In this document: positions 11,999 through 32,030 of the stretch, in pieces
Layout of the letters: every line of letters begins with the position of its first letter
Numbering within the stretch: position 1 is the stretch's first letter
Source of the DNA: Alnus glutinosa
Taxonomy: Eukaryota; Streptophyta; Magnoliopsida; Fagales; Betulaceae
Reading direction: 5' to 3'
NCBI RefSeq assembly: GCF_958979055.1
Contig: NC_084894.1
Location: forward strand, 28,591,616-28,655,615
Length of the DNA stretch: 64,000 nt
Notes under the pieces: generated by a model
Told to the model about the DNA's origin: nothing
What the model saw: only the letters and a program-made list of their open reading frames with translations
Databases searched by the model: none
Translations under genes and position numbers: made by a program

Positions 11999-13060
11999 AA
12001 TGATGGTCAGTAGTTGTGTTTTGATGTGACAATGTATCATATCTGAATGCTATATACTATATTATCATCCCATCACTATCATGTTATGTTGAAGTGGCAT
12101 TGCTAATTTATTATTGAATTTATTTTTTATTAATTTTTTTAATAAGAGCCGATCTAAAGGTTGAATTGGCAATGTTATTATAGTATTAATATAACATTAT
12201 TAATGGTTGGATAAAGGTATTATGTATAACATTTTTATAATGTTATAAATTATATTTTTATTTTATTATTATCTTACAAGACTGACATACCATTATTGAT
12301 CAATTCTTAATTAATTAATTTATTTAACGACGACGGATTCAAGGATCAGTTGTGATTATCATATTAAGACTATAAAATAAAAATTTAACTTATAATATTT
12401 CTCCTTTTATTTTATTTTTGAATTGTAGTGGAAGAGGCCAAACTCCGTAAGCGCCGCAAAGATTGAAACCACGGTAATTGGTGAAAAAGAAAAAGAAAAT
12501 AAAAGAAGAACGGGTGGAGGGTCTGGAGACGAGTTCAAAGGCTTACCTACTACCATGGAAAAGGACCAAGGGACAAATAGCACCACCTACCCTCCACCAA
12601 AGCCACCACCACAACCTTAAGCTACCTCCATCAGTTCCGCGTTTCGATCACATTTGTCCACGTCACGCCACGTCCGTGTCAAATAAAGTTTTTTATTGCA
12701 TCAGCAGTTCTATTAGAATGTGGACGTCATGATTTGCAAAATGCAATAATATTTGACATTAATACATAATCAGATACAATAATAACATATTGACGCCCTA
12801 GAAAGTTTGGCACATGATGGTGGATAGTGGGCCTTGATTCACAAACAACGCCACCTTAATTATTGAACAATTCTAAGACACATTGAGGTAAAATCTACAA
12901 AATGGGTCACATCCTATTGTGCTTTAGAGTTATACAACAGTTGAGGTAGAGTTGTATTTTTAGCATTAAATATGACTAAGGCCCAAACCCCACAATGTCA
13001 CTATTCACTAATCACTATGGAGTGTGGACCCTTAGATAAAATACCCTCATTACCCTACTC

Positions 13061-13063
<3 letters not shown>

Positions 13064-13121
<58 letters not shown>
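13064..13121. repeat. (TA)n microsatellite
   Basis: About 29 uninterrupted TA units. Confidence 0.95.
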
Positions 13122-13124
<3 letters not shown>

Positions 13125-15195
13125 CCCTATTAATTAACAGTTAATTTAAAATAGTTCAATAAATTTTTAAGTGTGCTAAAGTGAATTATTAAACTAGCAA
13201 AATGTGTTAAAAATGTCAATTTTATTATTATATTCCTATAATATCCTTAATCTCTTAAAAGCTATTATTAAAAAAAAAACAACAACGTAAACTAAACTAT
13301 TATATACCTAAAGTTAAAGAAATTAAAAAATTAAAATTTTCTAACTAAAAAAAGAAGAAGAATTAGAAGAAAAAAACCAAGGGGTGGCTCGGTTTGGGGG
13401 TGGCTGCTGAGTCACCCATTGGTTTTTTTTTTTTTTTTTTTTTCAATTAAAATTTTTAATTTTTCAACTTTTTAATTTCTTGAATTTTTTTAGTTTTATA
13501 TATATTTAATTTTTTTTATTAACAATAATACGTGGCGTCATTTTATTGGCGTTGATGTAGCACACTAACAAAATTAATAAAGTGTTTTGACGGAATTTGA
13601 CTGCAATGAGTGATTTGTATTTTTGGCATACCATAGAGACCTCTAAGTTCATTTTGATGCCATATGGAATTAAATGTAAATCAGGTAAATCACATTGACT
13701 AATTTTGTAATTTTTCATGTTTTTTATTAATAGTGACATATGTTATCATTTTATTGGTATTGACATTGACACTAACAGAATTCGTTAAGTGTGTTGATAG
13801 AATTTGACTCCATCGATTAAATTGTTATTTTTGCCTCCCTTGATGACATTTTTTGAATTATTTTTATATCACAATAAGCGATTTGTAATTTTGGTTAACT
13901 ATAGTGACTGATTTTGTATTTATCAAAAAAAAAAAAAAATGGTATTAACCCACGCCTTTGTTTTGTTTGTTTTTATTTTTTTTAAAAAAAAATAGTTTTT
14001 TTATTAATTTTTTATTTTAGATTTTAAGAGAATAATGATATTATAAGAACATAATAAAAAAGTAGTATCTTTGACATACTTTGGTAGTTTGATGAGTCAC
14101 TTCAACACTTGGTAATTCAAGTCATGGGGCTATTTTTAAAATCAGCCATTAATTGAGGGGACCTTTTTTTATATTTTTCCCAAAAAAAAAAAAAAAAAAA
14201 ACTGAAGCACCTCTTCTTCCTTAGAAATCTCTCTTAGTACCTTTATTATTATTATTATTATTATTATTTATTTCTCTCTTTCAAATAGAATTATTGGCTT
14301 AAGCATCGAAGATTCTCTGGCTGGCCCTAAGCATATGGTTTTTTTTTTTTTTTTTTTTCTGGGTCTTATTTTGTCTTAATTGTTTAGTTTAATAAGTTAT
14401 GTTTCGCACATGGAAGTGCCCGGAACCGGAAGTGCGGGATCAAGTCTTGCATTATTCTCTCTCAAAAAGAGAAAAAAAATAAAATAAAGCAAAGACCACG
14501 TGCTTTGCAATTCAGTGAGAGAAGACGCAAGTGTAACTTAAAGTATTTGACACTTTTTTTTTTTTGGGGGGTGGGGGGTCTTATTTTGTCTTTATTACTT
14601 AGTTTAATAAGTTATGTCTTGTCTTTAGCTAAATAAGAATTGCATATAAAAAGGAGAAATTAGATTACAATTCTATATGAAAACGAATTTCATAAAAAAG
14701 AAGAAAAGACTCAGATTTTCTCCTACCATGCATGCACTAGGATTGGTGTTTATAACAAAATTTTCACCTCGTACCAATTAATGAACACTACTAGAGATAG
14801 AAACAAATTGTTGCTTGCGAAGGGGCAGTCATAGCATCACCGGCGGTGGATGATTTAGTGGTCAAAGTCGCCAGCGTTTCCCAGCCCAGTATTTTGGTGT
14901 TATATGGACGGGATCTTTCTCAGTCCATAGCGGCAACCAAAACTTGCAAAGACGAAAATATCTAATGCTTTCCCAACATCAGAATAATCCACAACGGTAG
15001 GCGCCATGTCGTATCATTAGGGAGAAAAGAGACGTATCATTAGGGAGGAAAGAGACGATGTGGACGTGGTTATTAATTATATTTATATTTGTATAATACG
15101 GTTATTATTTTAAAGTATTTATATATGCATGGTTATTAAATGTGGTTATTATTCACTATCAGCAGCGGTAATGACTATTTTGAATTACTATTTAA

Positions 15196-15508
15196 GGGTC
15201 TATTTAGATTTGCAATTTCAAAAAGTACGATTTAAAATAACGATTTTAAAATGTGCGATTTGAAATAATGATTTTTAAAAACGCAGTTAAGTGTGTGGCA
15301 AAATCTCAGTTTAGCGTTTAAAATCGCAAATTAGCCTTTAGAATTTTGCGTTTTAAAAAAAAATCATCTTACCTGCGATTTGAAAAAACAGATTTTCTGC
15401 GTTTTCAAATCTCAATTTTTAAAAACTCAGTTCCTAAACGATTTATGTTCTGCGATTTAATTTAAAATTGCATTTATTGTCTACGAAATTGCAATCACAA
15501 ACGGACCC
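15196..15508. mobile_element. PIF/Harbinger-like MITE
   Basis: A 313-bp element with termini GGGTCTATTTAGATTTGCAA and, on the other strand, GGGTCCGTTTGTGATTGCAA, flanked by TAA on both sides (15193-15195 and 15509-15511). The 3-bp TAA duplication and GGGTCCGTTTG-type ends fit PIF/Harbinger MITEs. The interior is built from repeated GCGATTT/AAATCGC motifs. Confidence 0.8.
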
Positions 15509-15511
15509 TAA

Positions 15512-16573
15512 ATCTATATGCAAGCTTAAATAATACGGTTATTACTCTATGCAAGCTTAAATAAATTAAGATTTCACTTATTATACAAATTCATAATTAT
15601 CAGCCATAGATGGTCATTGTTTTATAAAGTAATTGATATTTGGATTACTCAAAGAAAATGAAAAAAAGTAAATGTAGTAAGGTATGACTTTGATATTATA
15701 GTGAAAAAAAAAACTTAATATAACCTAAATATCCTAAACTTACCAAATCTAAAACGATGTCGTTTTAGTGAATTTAATTAAATTTATATTAAATATATTA
15801 TGTAAAGGTAATGCGGATGTAGTTATTATCCGCATTTGCATACTTTAAAACCGCATCCGCATTTGCTTAGAACCCCTTCAGTGGTCATCGAGATCCCTCA
15901 ACCAATCATTCCAAGTGTCGTTCTCAAGATCCAACCAACACTCGACCCTACACCAAAAAATAAAATAAAAAAAATTATTTAAATATTAATTAAATGATTA
16001 AATAAAATTTTTTAATTAGTTATAATTTTTTAGATTAAGTGATGATTACATAATATCAAATCACCTTCCATTTTAGTTTGAGCCTATGTATTACGCATGT
16101 GTGAAAAATATTAGGATATTAATTAAACGATTAAAGAGCACAAACAAATAACATATACTCATCAAGTTGAAGAAAATTTTATTTGGCATAAAAAAAAAAG
16201 AAGAAACACGTTGAAGCAAAATTCTTATTACCATAATGGGCCCTGTCATGTCATGATGATCCAAAACTGAAATCATAGATCAAATAAACGGGTGACAAAT
16301 CTTCAAGCACTTGGGCCATAAATTGTAAGGAGCACAAATGAACAGTAAGACCAATGGTGGCCCATAAATACCCGAGCTTCAGGCGAAGCCCATAAAGCCC
16401 AAAACCAACCCGTGGGGTCCGCCAGTTCGCAAGTGAGCAACTAGTGGTATATGAGTACGACTATATCTCTGTTGCGTCGCCATAACGAACACAAGCAGGA
16501 ACCTCTCATTGGCAGACATTCGGTCCTTTCTATCTCTAGAGAAACCTTCCGTACAAGAAAAGAGAGCAAGACG
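15512..16573. other. intergenic and helicase promoter region
   Basis: No gene. GCGGATGTAGTTATTATCCGC-like pairs at 15812-15862 resemble the GCGGAT repeats of plant hAT elements and suggest that the preceding MITE sits inside an older element. The last ~200 bp before 16574 are GC-richer and are probably the promoter and leader of the helicase. Confidence 0.4.
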
Positions 16574-24873
<8,300 letters not shown>

Positions 24874-27367
24874 CGCAGTCCCGCTTTAATGCCTCTTTCA
24901 AAAGATGATTGATGAGACAATGCTTCGGTCTCCAAGATTCTTACATTGGTAAGAAATTGCATGTGCATCTCTGTGTAAAAGTCGGGTTTTCTGTAACTTA
25001 TACATATTGCAATGATCTGTTCTTGAAGCTAGATTAGTGAGGGCATTCACATCTGGCCCAGCAAATTTGCTCTCTATTTTTGCTACCCACTTTTTCAAAG
25101 CAAATACATCTTTCTCTATTTTAGCTATCAAGTTTCACTCTTCTATTTAAATATTATTTTTTAAAGATTTCTTTATTCTTTTTCTAACAATCATATATTT
25201 GAAAATTTGTTTTTTCTTGACGGTTATATTTTCAAAATCACGTCTCTCAATGGTTATATTTTAAAAAATTCAGGTAGTGGTGGCGAGGCGCTTGTGTAAA
25301 GAGGGAGAAGAGTATGCGAGAGAAAGAAAGAGAGAAGAGAGAAAATTGAGAGGAGAGAAAATTAGAATAAAAAATTGTTTCTTAAGTTTGGTGAGAGCAC
25401 CGTAGCAATTTACTAAATTTTCTCCAAATTGCTGAGCTGGATGGAGTTCCTTTTGCTTCCATTTTAGCATTCTGGCCATGATGAGAATGCTCTCTCCCTT
25501 TCTCTTTATCCTTTCAGTGTGGTTGCATGTGGCATCTGTGTGCATCAAACTGGAACTAATGAAATGCAAATGCATCTACAGGTTCGTTGCTTCATACTTG
25601 GGGGCTTGAACTGCAACCCGTTCTAAACATGAATATTGTTAGCAAGGACAGATGGCTTGATGCCTTGGAACTTGTTGGGTATTTTTTCTTTTTGAAATAG
25701 GAACTTGTTGGGTTTGCTTTTAATAGGTTGCGCATATTTGTATATATCGAGAGTCAATTTTTCTTGAAAGCTTTGTTGTTTTATTCGACATATTGGGTTG
25801 GATAGTTGTCATCTTTAATTGCATATCTGGAATACGCCATATGAAATGGCAATCCCTACAATGTAATTTAGCCCTAACGCATACTCGGGAGGTAACCAAT
25901 AAGCTGAGTTCAAGAGCTGAACATAAATCTGTTTAGTCCATTTATATCAGTTGATCGCCAAGGGTGAGTTATGCCATTTCCTTTATTTGTTGGTGAACGC
26001 CCCTGGGAAACAATCCAACAATTAATTATTATTATTATTTTTTTTTTCTGGGACAACGGATAGAATCGTCACCAAATATTGTAAATCGTGACTGTATAGC
26101 GGTTTGAAAAAAATTACAATTTCAAAATGCGATTAATGAAATTATGATTTTTAAAAATGCACACCTTCACCTTGCTAGGCGCAAAAAGTAAATAGTGACT
26201 TTTTTTTAAAAATGGTTTTAAATTATCATTTTATTTTTCCAAACCAACAACAGAGCATAAGGCTCCTCTTCTCTTCCCAAACACTGAGCTCACTGGTAGT
26301 CCCTTTCTTTGGCTGTGTTTTGTGTGATTTTTGAGAGGGTTATTAAGTCGAAATCTTTAGGTCTAGATCTACACTTCTCTCCCCATTACTCACAACACGG
26401 ACCTCACCATTGGGTTCGTCGGATTCCTCCGAGTCTTCTGCTGGCCGGCGTGCCCCCAACCAACCTCGGCACACACGAGCCAGGATTTGTTCTGGTGCGT
26501 GGAGGCCACGCGCCACCTCCCAACCTCGACTGGCAGCATCTTTCTGTGGATCCGACGTCTTTTTGATGGTGGCATCCCCTCCCCTGTCTGAACCTCTGTT
26601 TGTTGGGTTTTATTATTGTCTTGTTTTTTGCTTTTTTTAGGTTAGATTTTGCAGTTTACCTGTTGCATGTTCAAAGATTGCTGGTGTTTTATAGCTTTTT
26701 AGCTTAGATCTCACATCTCTTAGTTTTTTAGTGAGCTTTATTGTAAAGAGAGGTTCTTTATTGTTGTCATGTAATCTTTTGTATTTGTTTGGTAGCTACA
26801 TCCAAGTTAGTTTCTGGCTTAGTGTTTTAAAGAGTCTTGTTAGGAAGTCTTTCTATTCACTGTAATTTGGCTCTTTGGGGTTTTTTCAACGAAGGTTTAC
26901 TCTGTTAAAAAAAAAAAAAAAAAAAAAAAAAGATAAATGTACATGAATTTACAAATTGTCTCAAGTGATTTGCTTTTTGGGTATAACAGGAAAAAAAAAT
27001 TAAAAAAAAATAAAATTGGGTCAAAGTCATCAGTCATGCCCTGGTTGCCATAGGCATATAGGAATTGTCAAAAGTATTTGCAAAGGAATATGTAGAGTTA
27101 TGGTGTATCACATTTTTATTCTACAAATTATTTCCAATATCTCTTGAGTCGACACTTGCGTTTATGAGGGCATCTCTTTTGGGTGCCAACAAAAGATCCG
27201 GTAACGACTCACTCATCGTTACCTAAATATATTTTGTAAAGCGAACTTTGTCGACATAGAAAGTCAGGTTAGGACTTGCATCTAGGAAAGGCTCATTTCT
27301 GAGATAATAGATTATAAATAGGGGCTTGAGTTTTTTGGGTATTTTGACTACGATAAATTCAGAAAGA
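24874..27367. other. intergenic, repeats
   Basis: Contains the helicase 3' UTR, a possible MITE at about 25035-25450 (CATCTGGCCCAGCAAATTT facing CATCCAGCTCAGCAATTT) and a poly(A)-ended retroposon at about 26245-26931. No gene recognised. Confidence 0.5.
26245..26931 (+). mobile_element. poly(A)-tailed retroposon, probably a 5'-truncated LINE 3' end
   Basis: A GC-richer block (26400-26580) is followed by a T-rich, UTR-like stretch ending GTTTACTCTGTT and then about 24 A. This is the look of a reverse-transcribed 3' end. The short open frames (76-85 codons) in the block show no reverse transcriptase motif. No matching target duplication was found. A processed pseudogene is the alternative. Confidence 0.45.
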
Positions 27368-29760
27368 ATGGCTGCTGCTGCTGGAATCGCATCGAAGTTT
27401 CCGCGGCCCCAACCCACCGATATCCAGGCCGCCGCTTTGTGGGGTGTCGCCGCCACCACCACTGCTCTTTGGCTCATCCAGGTTCCTTTTTAACATTTCT
27501 AAGCCTTTTCTTTTCTTTTCCCTGATTTTTTTTTTTTTCTCGTAAACCAACCAGATCCTATTCCAAATATCTTTGTGTTCTCTTCTCATAAGTCAATTGA
27601 ATTTTTTGCAGCCGATCCTATTATTTTAAGATTGCACGTAATTGATTGCATCTCCTTAGATTTGTATGTAAACCCATGCGATGTTGACCTTGAAACGAAT
27701 CAACGACGAAAATTACTCCTTTTTAGATTCGACTCTTGTTGCTATGTTTTTAAATGTTGATTTTGTGGATGACAGCATTACAAACGCCATTTTTTTTTAA
27801 AGAATACATGAGTACTTATATTCTAATGGACGACCTATTAATTTTGACAATGTAAATCAAGTATATTTTTGGATGAATGATCTTCAAAGCTCAGATGTAA
27901 CAAAATTTTAGGGCATGAGATGTGTACCTTACAAGCGCTTTTCATTTTGAGGCCATATGAGCCGTATAGGACTTCATTATCTGATGATTAACAATAAATG
28001 CAGTAATCTGAACAGAAGCTTTAGATAGTGATGCCATAAGAATAGGACTGATGTTTTTTAATGGCGCTTCCATGATAGTATCATTTATTTCTGCACTCTT
28101 TTGTTTAGAGATTTTCTATTCCAAGAATCTTAATGGGATGTTTGGGTTTTTTTTTTTCAAAAAAGATTTCTATTGGTATTTATTGGTATTCGCAATTTTT
28201 CAAAAACAAATCAGATTTTATTTAACTATTTTTAATTTTGTCTTAAGAAGTCAAACCATCAAAACATCTTTTTCAACTTTATTTTGCCTCAAAATTCACG
28301 CAGTAAATTATAGTTGAATTTAGATTTTAAAAAATCGAACACCCAAACGTCTCATAAACATTTTGTATGTGTGTGTGCATGCATGTTTTTGTGTGGCTAA
28401 AATATTCTTACAGCCTTTATTTTGGATGGAACTTCTGTGAATTTTTTGGGGGCGGTTCTTTGTCTAAATTTTACACAACTATTTTAAGTATCATTTACAA
28501 TAAGAATTCCTAAAGTGCTGTTTGAATGGCATATTTATTGTTTAGAATATTGTTAAAAAATCTCCTCTTTTTTGATTTTTTTTAGCACTGTTACAAGAGT
28601 ACAAGTGGTGTTAAAAGAAGACATCCTCTTTGCCCCTTTGTTTCGGTTAATTGTGGATTTGCTGCTATAGTTGTTTTTGTTTTTATTTATTTGGCTGGAA
28701 GGATACTAGAAAATGGATAAAATGAGGCACCAGCTGACATATGTTTGACTGCTATTGAGTACTTTTTCCCCTTAATTGAGATTTTGCTCTTCCTCGTCAA
28801 TTGAATTTGTGTTGTTTATCTTCCAGAATATATGTTGTTGAGGGATTGTCTATTTTAGACTCAACATATGATTTCAGACCCCACTGCTGGCTGTAGATAA
28901 TCCATTAATTGTTACCTATAATAGGGTTAAACGTTTTTTTCCCTCTTCCAAATCTTGGTGAGGATCAGTTTTCATGATCTAGTGATCCTGGTTATATTGA
29001 CACCTTCCCACCGGGGTTTCCTACTTCTAAATCTCGTGTTGGACCGTGGTGACTTGTATCTCACAGCATAAAATATTGTTCCTGTGATTTTCTATATTTA
29101 TATTATATTATAAACCTAACTTATAATAGAAATTTTGGAAGTGTTTCAGCAGCTTTGAGTCATCTAACATTTAAAATCATTAATTATGCATCAATTAAGT
29201 TTTACTTGTAGAGATTCAGCTGGATTGAGAAAATTTATCCATTAGTGTTTTAACTTATGGATTGTTAAAACTTTTGTTTCGTGCCTTTCTGTTTTCTCTT
29301 CTCATAACAAAAACTTCAACAAACAACCAAAAAAAAAAAAACTTTATTAAAAACACAAAAACAATTTTCACCTTCATGTCAGATCAGAACACTTTTTCAA
29401 ACCCAACACAAAAAGCACCCCATGAAATGCATTAACACACAAAGCCATAATTACTCTCCTTTTTAAACCATGTATCAGTACTCTAGTTCTTGTTCTTTAA
29501 GCTTTTAATGATTATCGTTTTAATCCTCTTCTATTCCTTCAGTGAATTCAGGTATCTGAGTAGTTTATCTTATTTTCCTCTCTTGATTCAAATACACATT
29601 AAATCATTTCTACATTTGTTCTCTAAATCGTTTATATTGTACTTCTTTTTGGTAGGCTTATTTTGTTCATAGTTTCTTATAATTTTGTTTCAAAATGTAA
29701 CAGCCGTTCAATTGGTTGAAGAAGACGTTTTTAGAAAAACCTGTGGTTGAAGGGAAATGA
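27368..29760 (+). CDS. cytochrome b-c1 complex subunit 10-like (6.7 kDa) protein
   Basis: Two exons, 27368-27481 and 29704-29760, phase 0, giving a 56-residue protein. It has an alanine-rich start (MAAAAGIASKFPRPQPTD), one hydrophobic helix (about residues 20-37, IQAAALWGVAATTTALWLIQ) and a basic tail PFNWLKKTFLEKP. Size, single membrane span and the WLKKTF tail resemble the small accessory subunit 10 of the mitochondrial bc1 complex, which helps hold the Rieske protein and cytochrome c1 in place. The family match is from memory. The intron is long (2.2 kb) and contains a PIF-like MITE. It could be another small inner-membrane subunit. Confidence 0.7.
28134..28354. mobile_element. PIF/Harbinger-like MITE in the bc1-subunit intron
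   Basis: 221 bp with ends TGGGATGTTTGGGT and, inverted, TGAGACGTTTGGGT (12 of 14), flanked by TAA at 28131-28133 and 28355-28357. Confidence 0.8.
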
Positions 29761-31319
29761 TACTGATGCAGGATCCTACCTGAACATTGTATGATCATTC
29801 TGCACGGTTAAGCGAGCAAACGGAGTAGATTCCGTATGAATAATGCTTTGTTTCTACTGCTTTTTTGTAGCTCCCTTGTGGGGCCTGCAGTGACAGTAAC
29901 ATGCTAATTGAACGTTCTTTTGCATATTGCTATGAACTTTTTTTCTGAAGGTCAAGTATGAGATGAGCGTTATCTTTCAGTATTGATATCATGGAGGTCT
30001 TCATTTATTTCCTAAGCTCTTGAAGAGTATTTGAATAAGGGAAAGGTTCCCAAGTGGAATTCGCACGAAGGATCATTTTTATTTCACTTGAAATGGAGGA
30101 ACCATTTTATTGTTAAGATTTAATATTGTTGCATCTAATGGTGTAAATGTTGTTACGTCATTTAAATTTTTTGAATGGCGTGTTAACATGTTTATCACGT
30201 GGCATTTTGTACATCGTTAGATATAATATTAAATTCTGACCATAAAATAGCTTCTCTCCATTTCAAGTGAAATGCTGAGAGATTTGGATTAGGTGCCATA
30301 AAAATACTACAGAATATGCTGTAGTTTTTGAGAGGTTAAGATTTAATTTCAAATATTTGATGAGAAAGAAAGAGAGTAGTTAAATTTGGACCTTTGAAAA
30401 AATTGTAGTATATGCTGTGGTTTTTATTTTTTATTTTTAGCACCTAAACCAAATCCATTGGAGAGAATCTTATTCTGTTAATCGTCGCTCATTAGCGAGC
30501 CTCTTTGATGTTCAACTCAAAAGATCCAAACGAAATTAAAATTTAGTCAAAAGTATGATTTTGATTCTTTAAGCATATATGTAGATTTCAACTTCATCCT
30601 TCAAATATTAGTTTGTTTCAAGTTAGATACCGAAGGTTTAACAATGTTTTGATATTTTATGGTTTATCCTACCTTATCATTACTATGTGAATGGAATTAT
30701 TGATGTTGCATATATTTTTTATGCACATTAACACGTTACGCAATCCGTTGATTTCTCAAAACCATAACATGTAAAGACAAGTGACACGTTAAGAGCCAAC
30801 AATGCTTTTTCTGTTTATTTTTATTTTTTAAGATACTAAAGTTATATGTCTTTAATCTGTTTTTTTTTTTTTTTTTGGATTTTATATTGTTTAATATGCC
30901 ACAAAAAAAAAAAAAAAACAAAACACACACACATACCCATCTATTACAGTAGTGATAGTAAGATCCTTTTGTTTTGGCATAAAATGTTTTAAGATAAAAT
31001 TATATTTTTGGAAAAATTAACTATTTTTCATAGTTTGTTTGCAACTTTGAAAATGATTTGGAAAACATTTTTTTGCGGGGGATTAGACTGAATCAATAGA
31101 TAATCTATCACGGCGCTGTCTATTTATTTTCAGTTAAAAATAATTTTCATTATTGTTTATAACCTTAAAAATGATACGGAAAACATTTTCTTGCGAAGGA
31201 TAAGATATTTATGAAGGAAATTGTAAGTTCGAGGACTAAATTCTCAGCTTACTCTTATATTAACTTTTTCTTGCGAAACCTACAATTCGTAAATTCTTAC
31301 CTTGCTCTAGGCAAAAAAA
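29761..31319. other. intergenic, one MITE, no gene
   Basis: 3' UTR of the upstream gene, then AT-rich DNA. Two TTTGGAAAACATTTT-like segments repeat near 31060 and 31180. No coding signal. Confidence 0.5.
30081..30273. mobile_element. palindromic MITE, ATTTCACTTGAAATGG family
   Basis: Termini ATTTCACTTGAAATGGAGG and, inverted, ATTTCACTTGAAATGGAGA, with internal arms TTTAATATTGTTGCATCTAA / TTAGATATAATATTAAA. A diverged relative of the core lies at about 58250-58370. Confidence 0.7.
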
Positions 31320-31392
31320 GCGCCTGTAGCTCAGTGGATAGAGCGTCTGTTTCCTAAGCAGAAGGTCGTAGGTTCGACCCCTACCTGGCGCG
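31320..31392 (+). tRNA. tRNA-Arg (anticodon CCU)
   Basis: 73-nt cloverleaf without intron. The acceptor arms GCGCCTG/CTGGCGC have one mismatch, D-arm GCTC...GAGC, anticodon loop TTCCTAA giving CCU (reads AGG), T-arm GTAGG-TTCGACC-CCTAC, discriminator G. Internal A box (TAGCTCAGTGG) and B box (GGTTCGACCCC) are intact. T5 about 8 nt downstream can end Pol III transcription. No CCA encoded, as usual in plants. Confidence 0.97.
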
Positions 31393-31491
31393 CATGAATC
31401 TTTTTGTGTAAAGCTTCTAAGAGTACATAGTTTTAGACCTTTTGTTATCTAATGCTGGATCATAAAACTGATGTTTTTTAATACAACAATT

Positions 31492-31534
<43 letters not shown>

Positions 31535-32030
31535 AATAACTGGTTACAGTGAATTTCTTTATATTATATATCTTAATAAAGTGGAAGAAAAAAGTATACA
31601 AATCGAAAGACATTCCAACTCAACCTCATGTCATTCAGAACAAAACTTGAATTCAAACTAAACGACGACACTCAAATTCTGCCCAAATCCACAATCGCCG
31701 GTGGATTTTTCAGCCACTCGAATGGTCCCAAAAAATGGGGAACTCCTGCATTACATGTATAGGACACAAACTGATCGAAGAACTATTAGAACCATGAAGC
31801 TCATGGTCCATAATAAGGCCTGGGTACTTCCAGACCCAGAACCAATGCGGATATATACAACATGGGAAAATGCTCGGAATAATATAGTTTTTACTATAAT
31901 TTCCTAACAAATTGACGTGATAGTCCGTCCATAATCATTTCACTAATAATGGACAATCACGTCAATTTATAAAGGACTTAATAAAAACGATAGTATCCTT
32001 GTAGCACTCATACAACATTACATATTTAAC
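31393..32030. other. intergenic with (GA)n and NET4 3' region
   Basis: Contains (GA)n at about 31496-31529 and the likely 3' UTR of the minus-strand NETWORKED gene, which includes an inverted repeat. Confidence 0.5.
31880..32008. mobile_element. palindromic MITE at the 3' end of the NET4 gene
   Basis: Arms with CAAATTGACGTGAT (about 31909) and ATCACGTCAATTT (about 31957), extended by TAGTTTTTACTAT / ATAGTATCC-side sequence. A half-copy with CCATCACGTCAATTTATAAGG lies at about 50863-50883. It ends about 20 bp before the NET4 stop codon, so it is probably part of the 3' UTR. Confidence 0.6.

Larger units (their letters stand above)
9834..15192. other. transposon and repeat desert, no gene recognised
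   Basis: More than 5 kb without a supportable gene. It contains AAAT and TA microsatellites (10343-10388), a run of 23 G (10983-11005), a hairpin element (11727-11998), a (TA)n tract (13064-13121) and many A/T runs. A minus frame at 10443-10649 (68 codons) and a plus frame at about 14810-14963 (48 codons) have coding-like residue use but no recognisable family. The latter may be a gene fragment. Confidence 0.5.

Noticed and set aside
12478-12732. Plus frame of 84 codons with nearby ACCTACC-like motifs
   Set aside because: Low-complexity Lys start, no family, and no gene downstream for the AC-like motifs to control.
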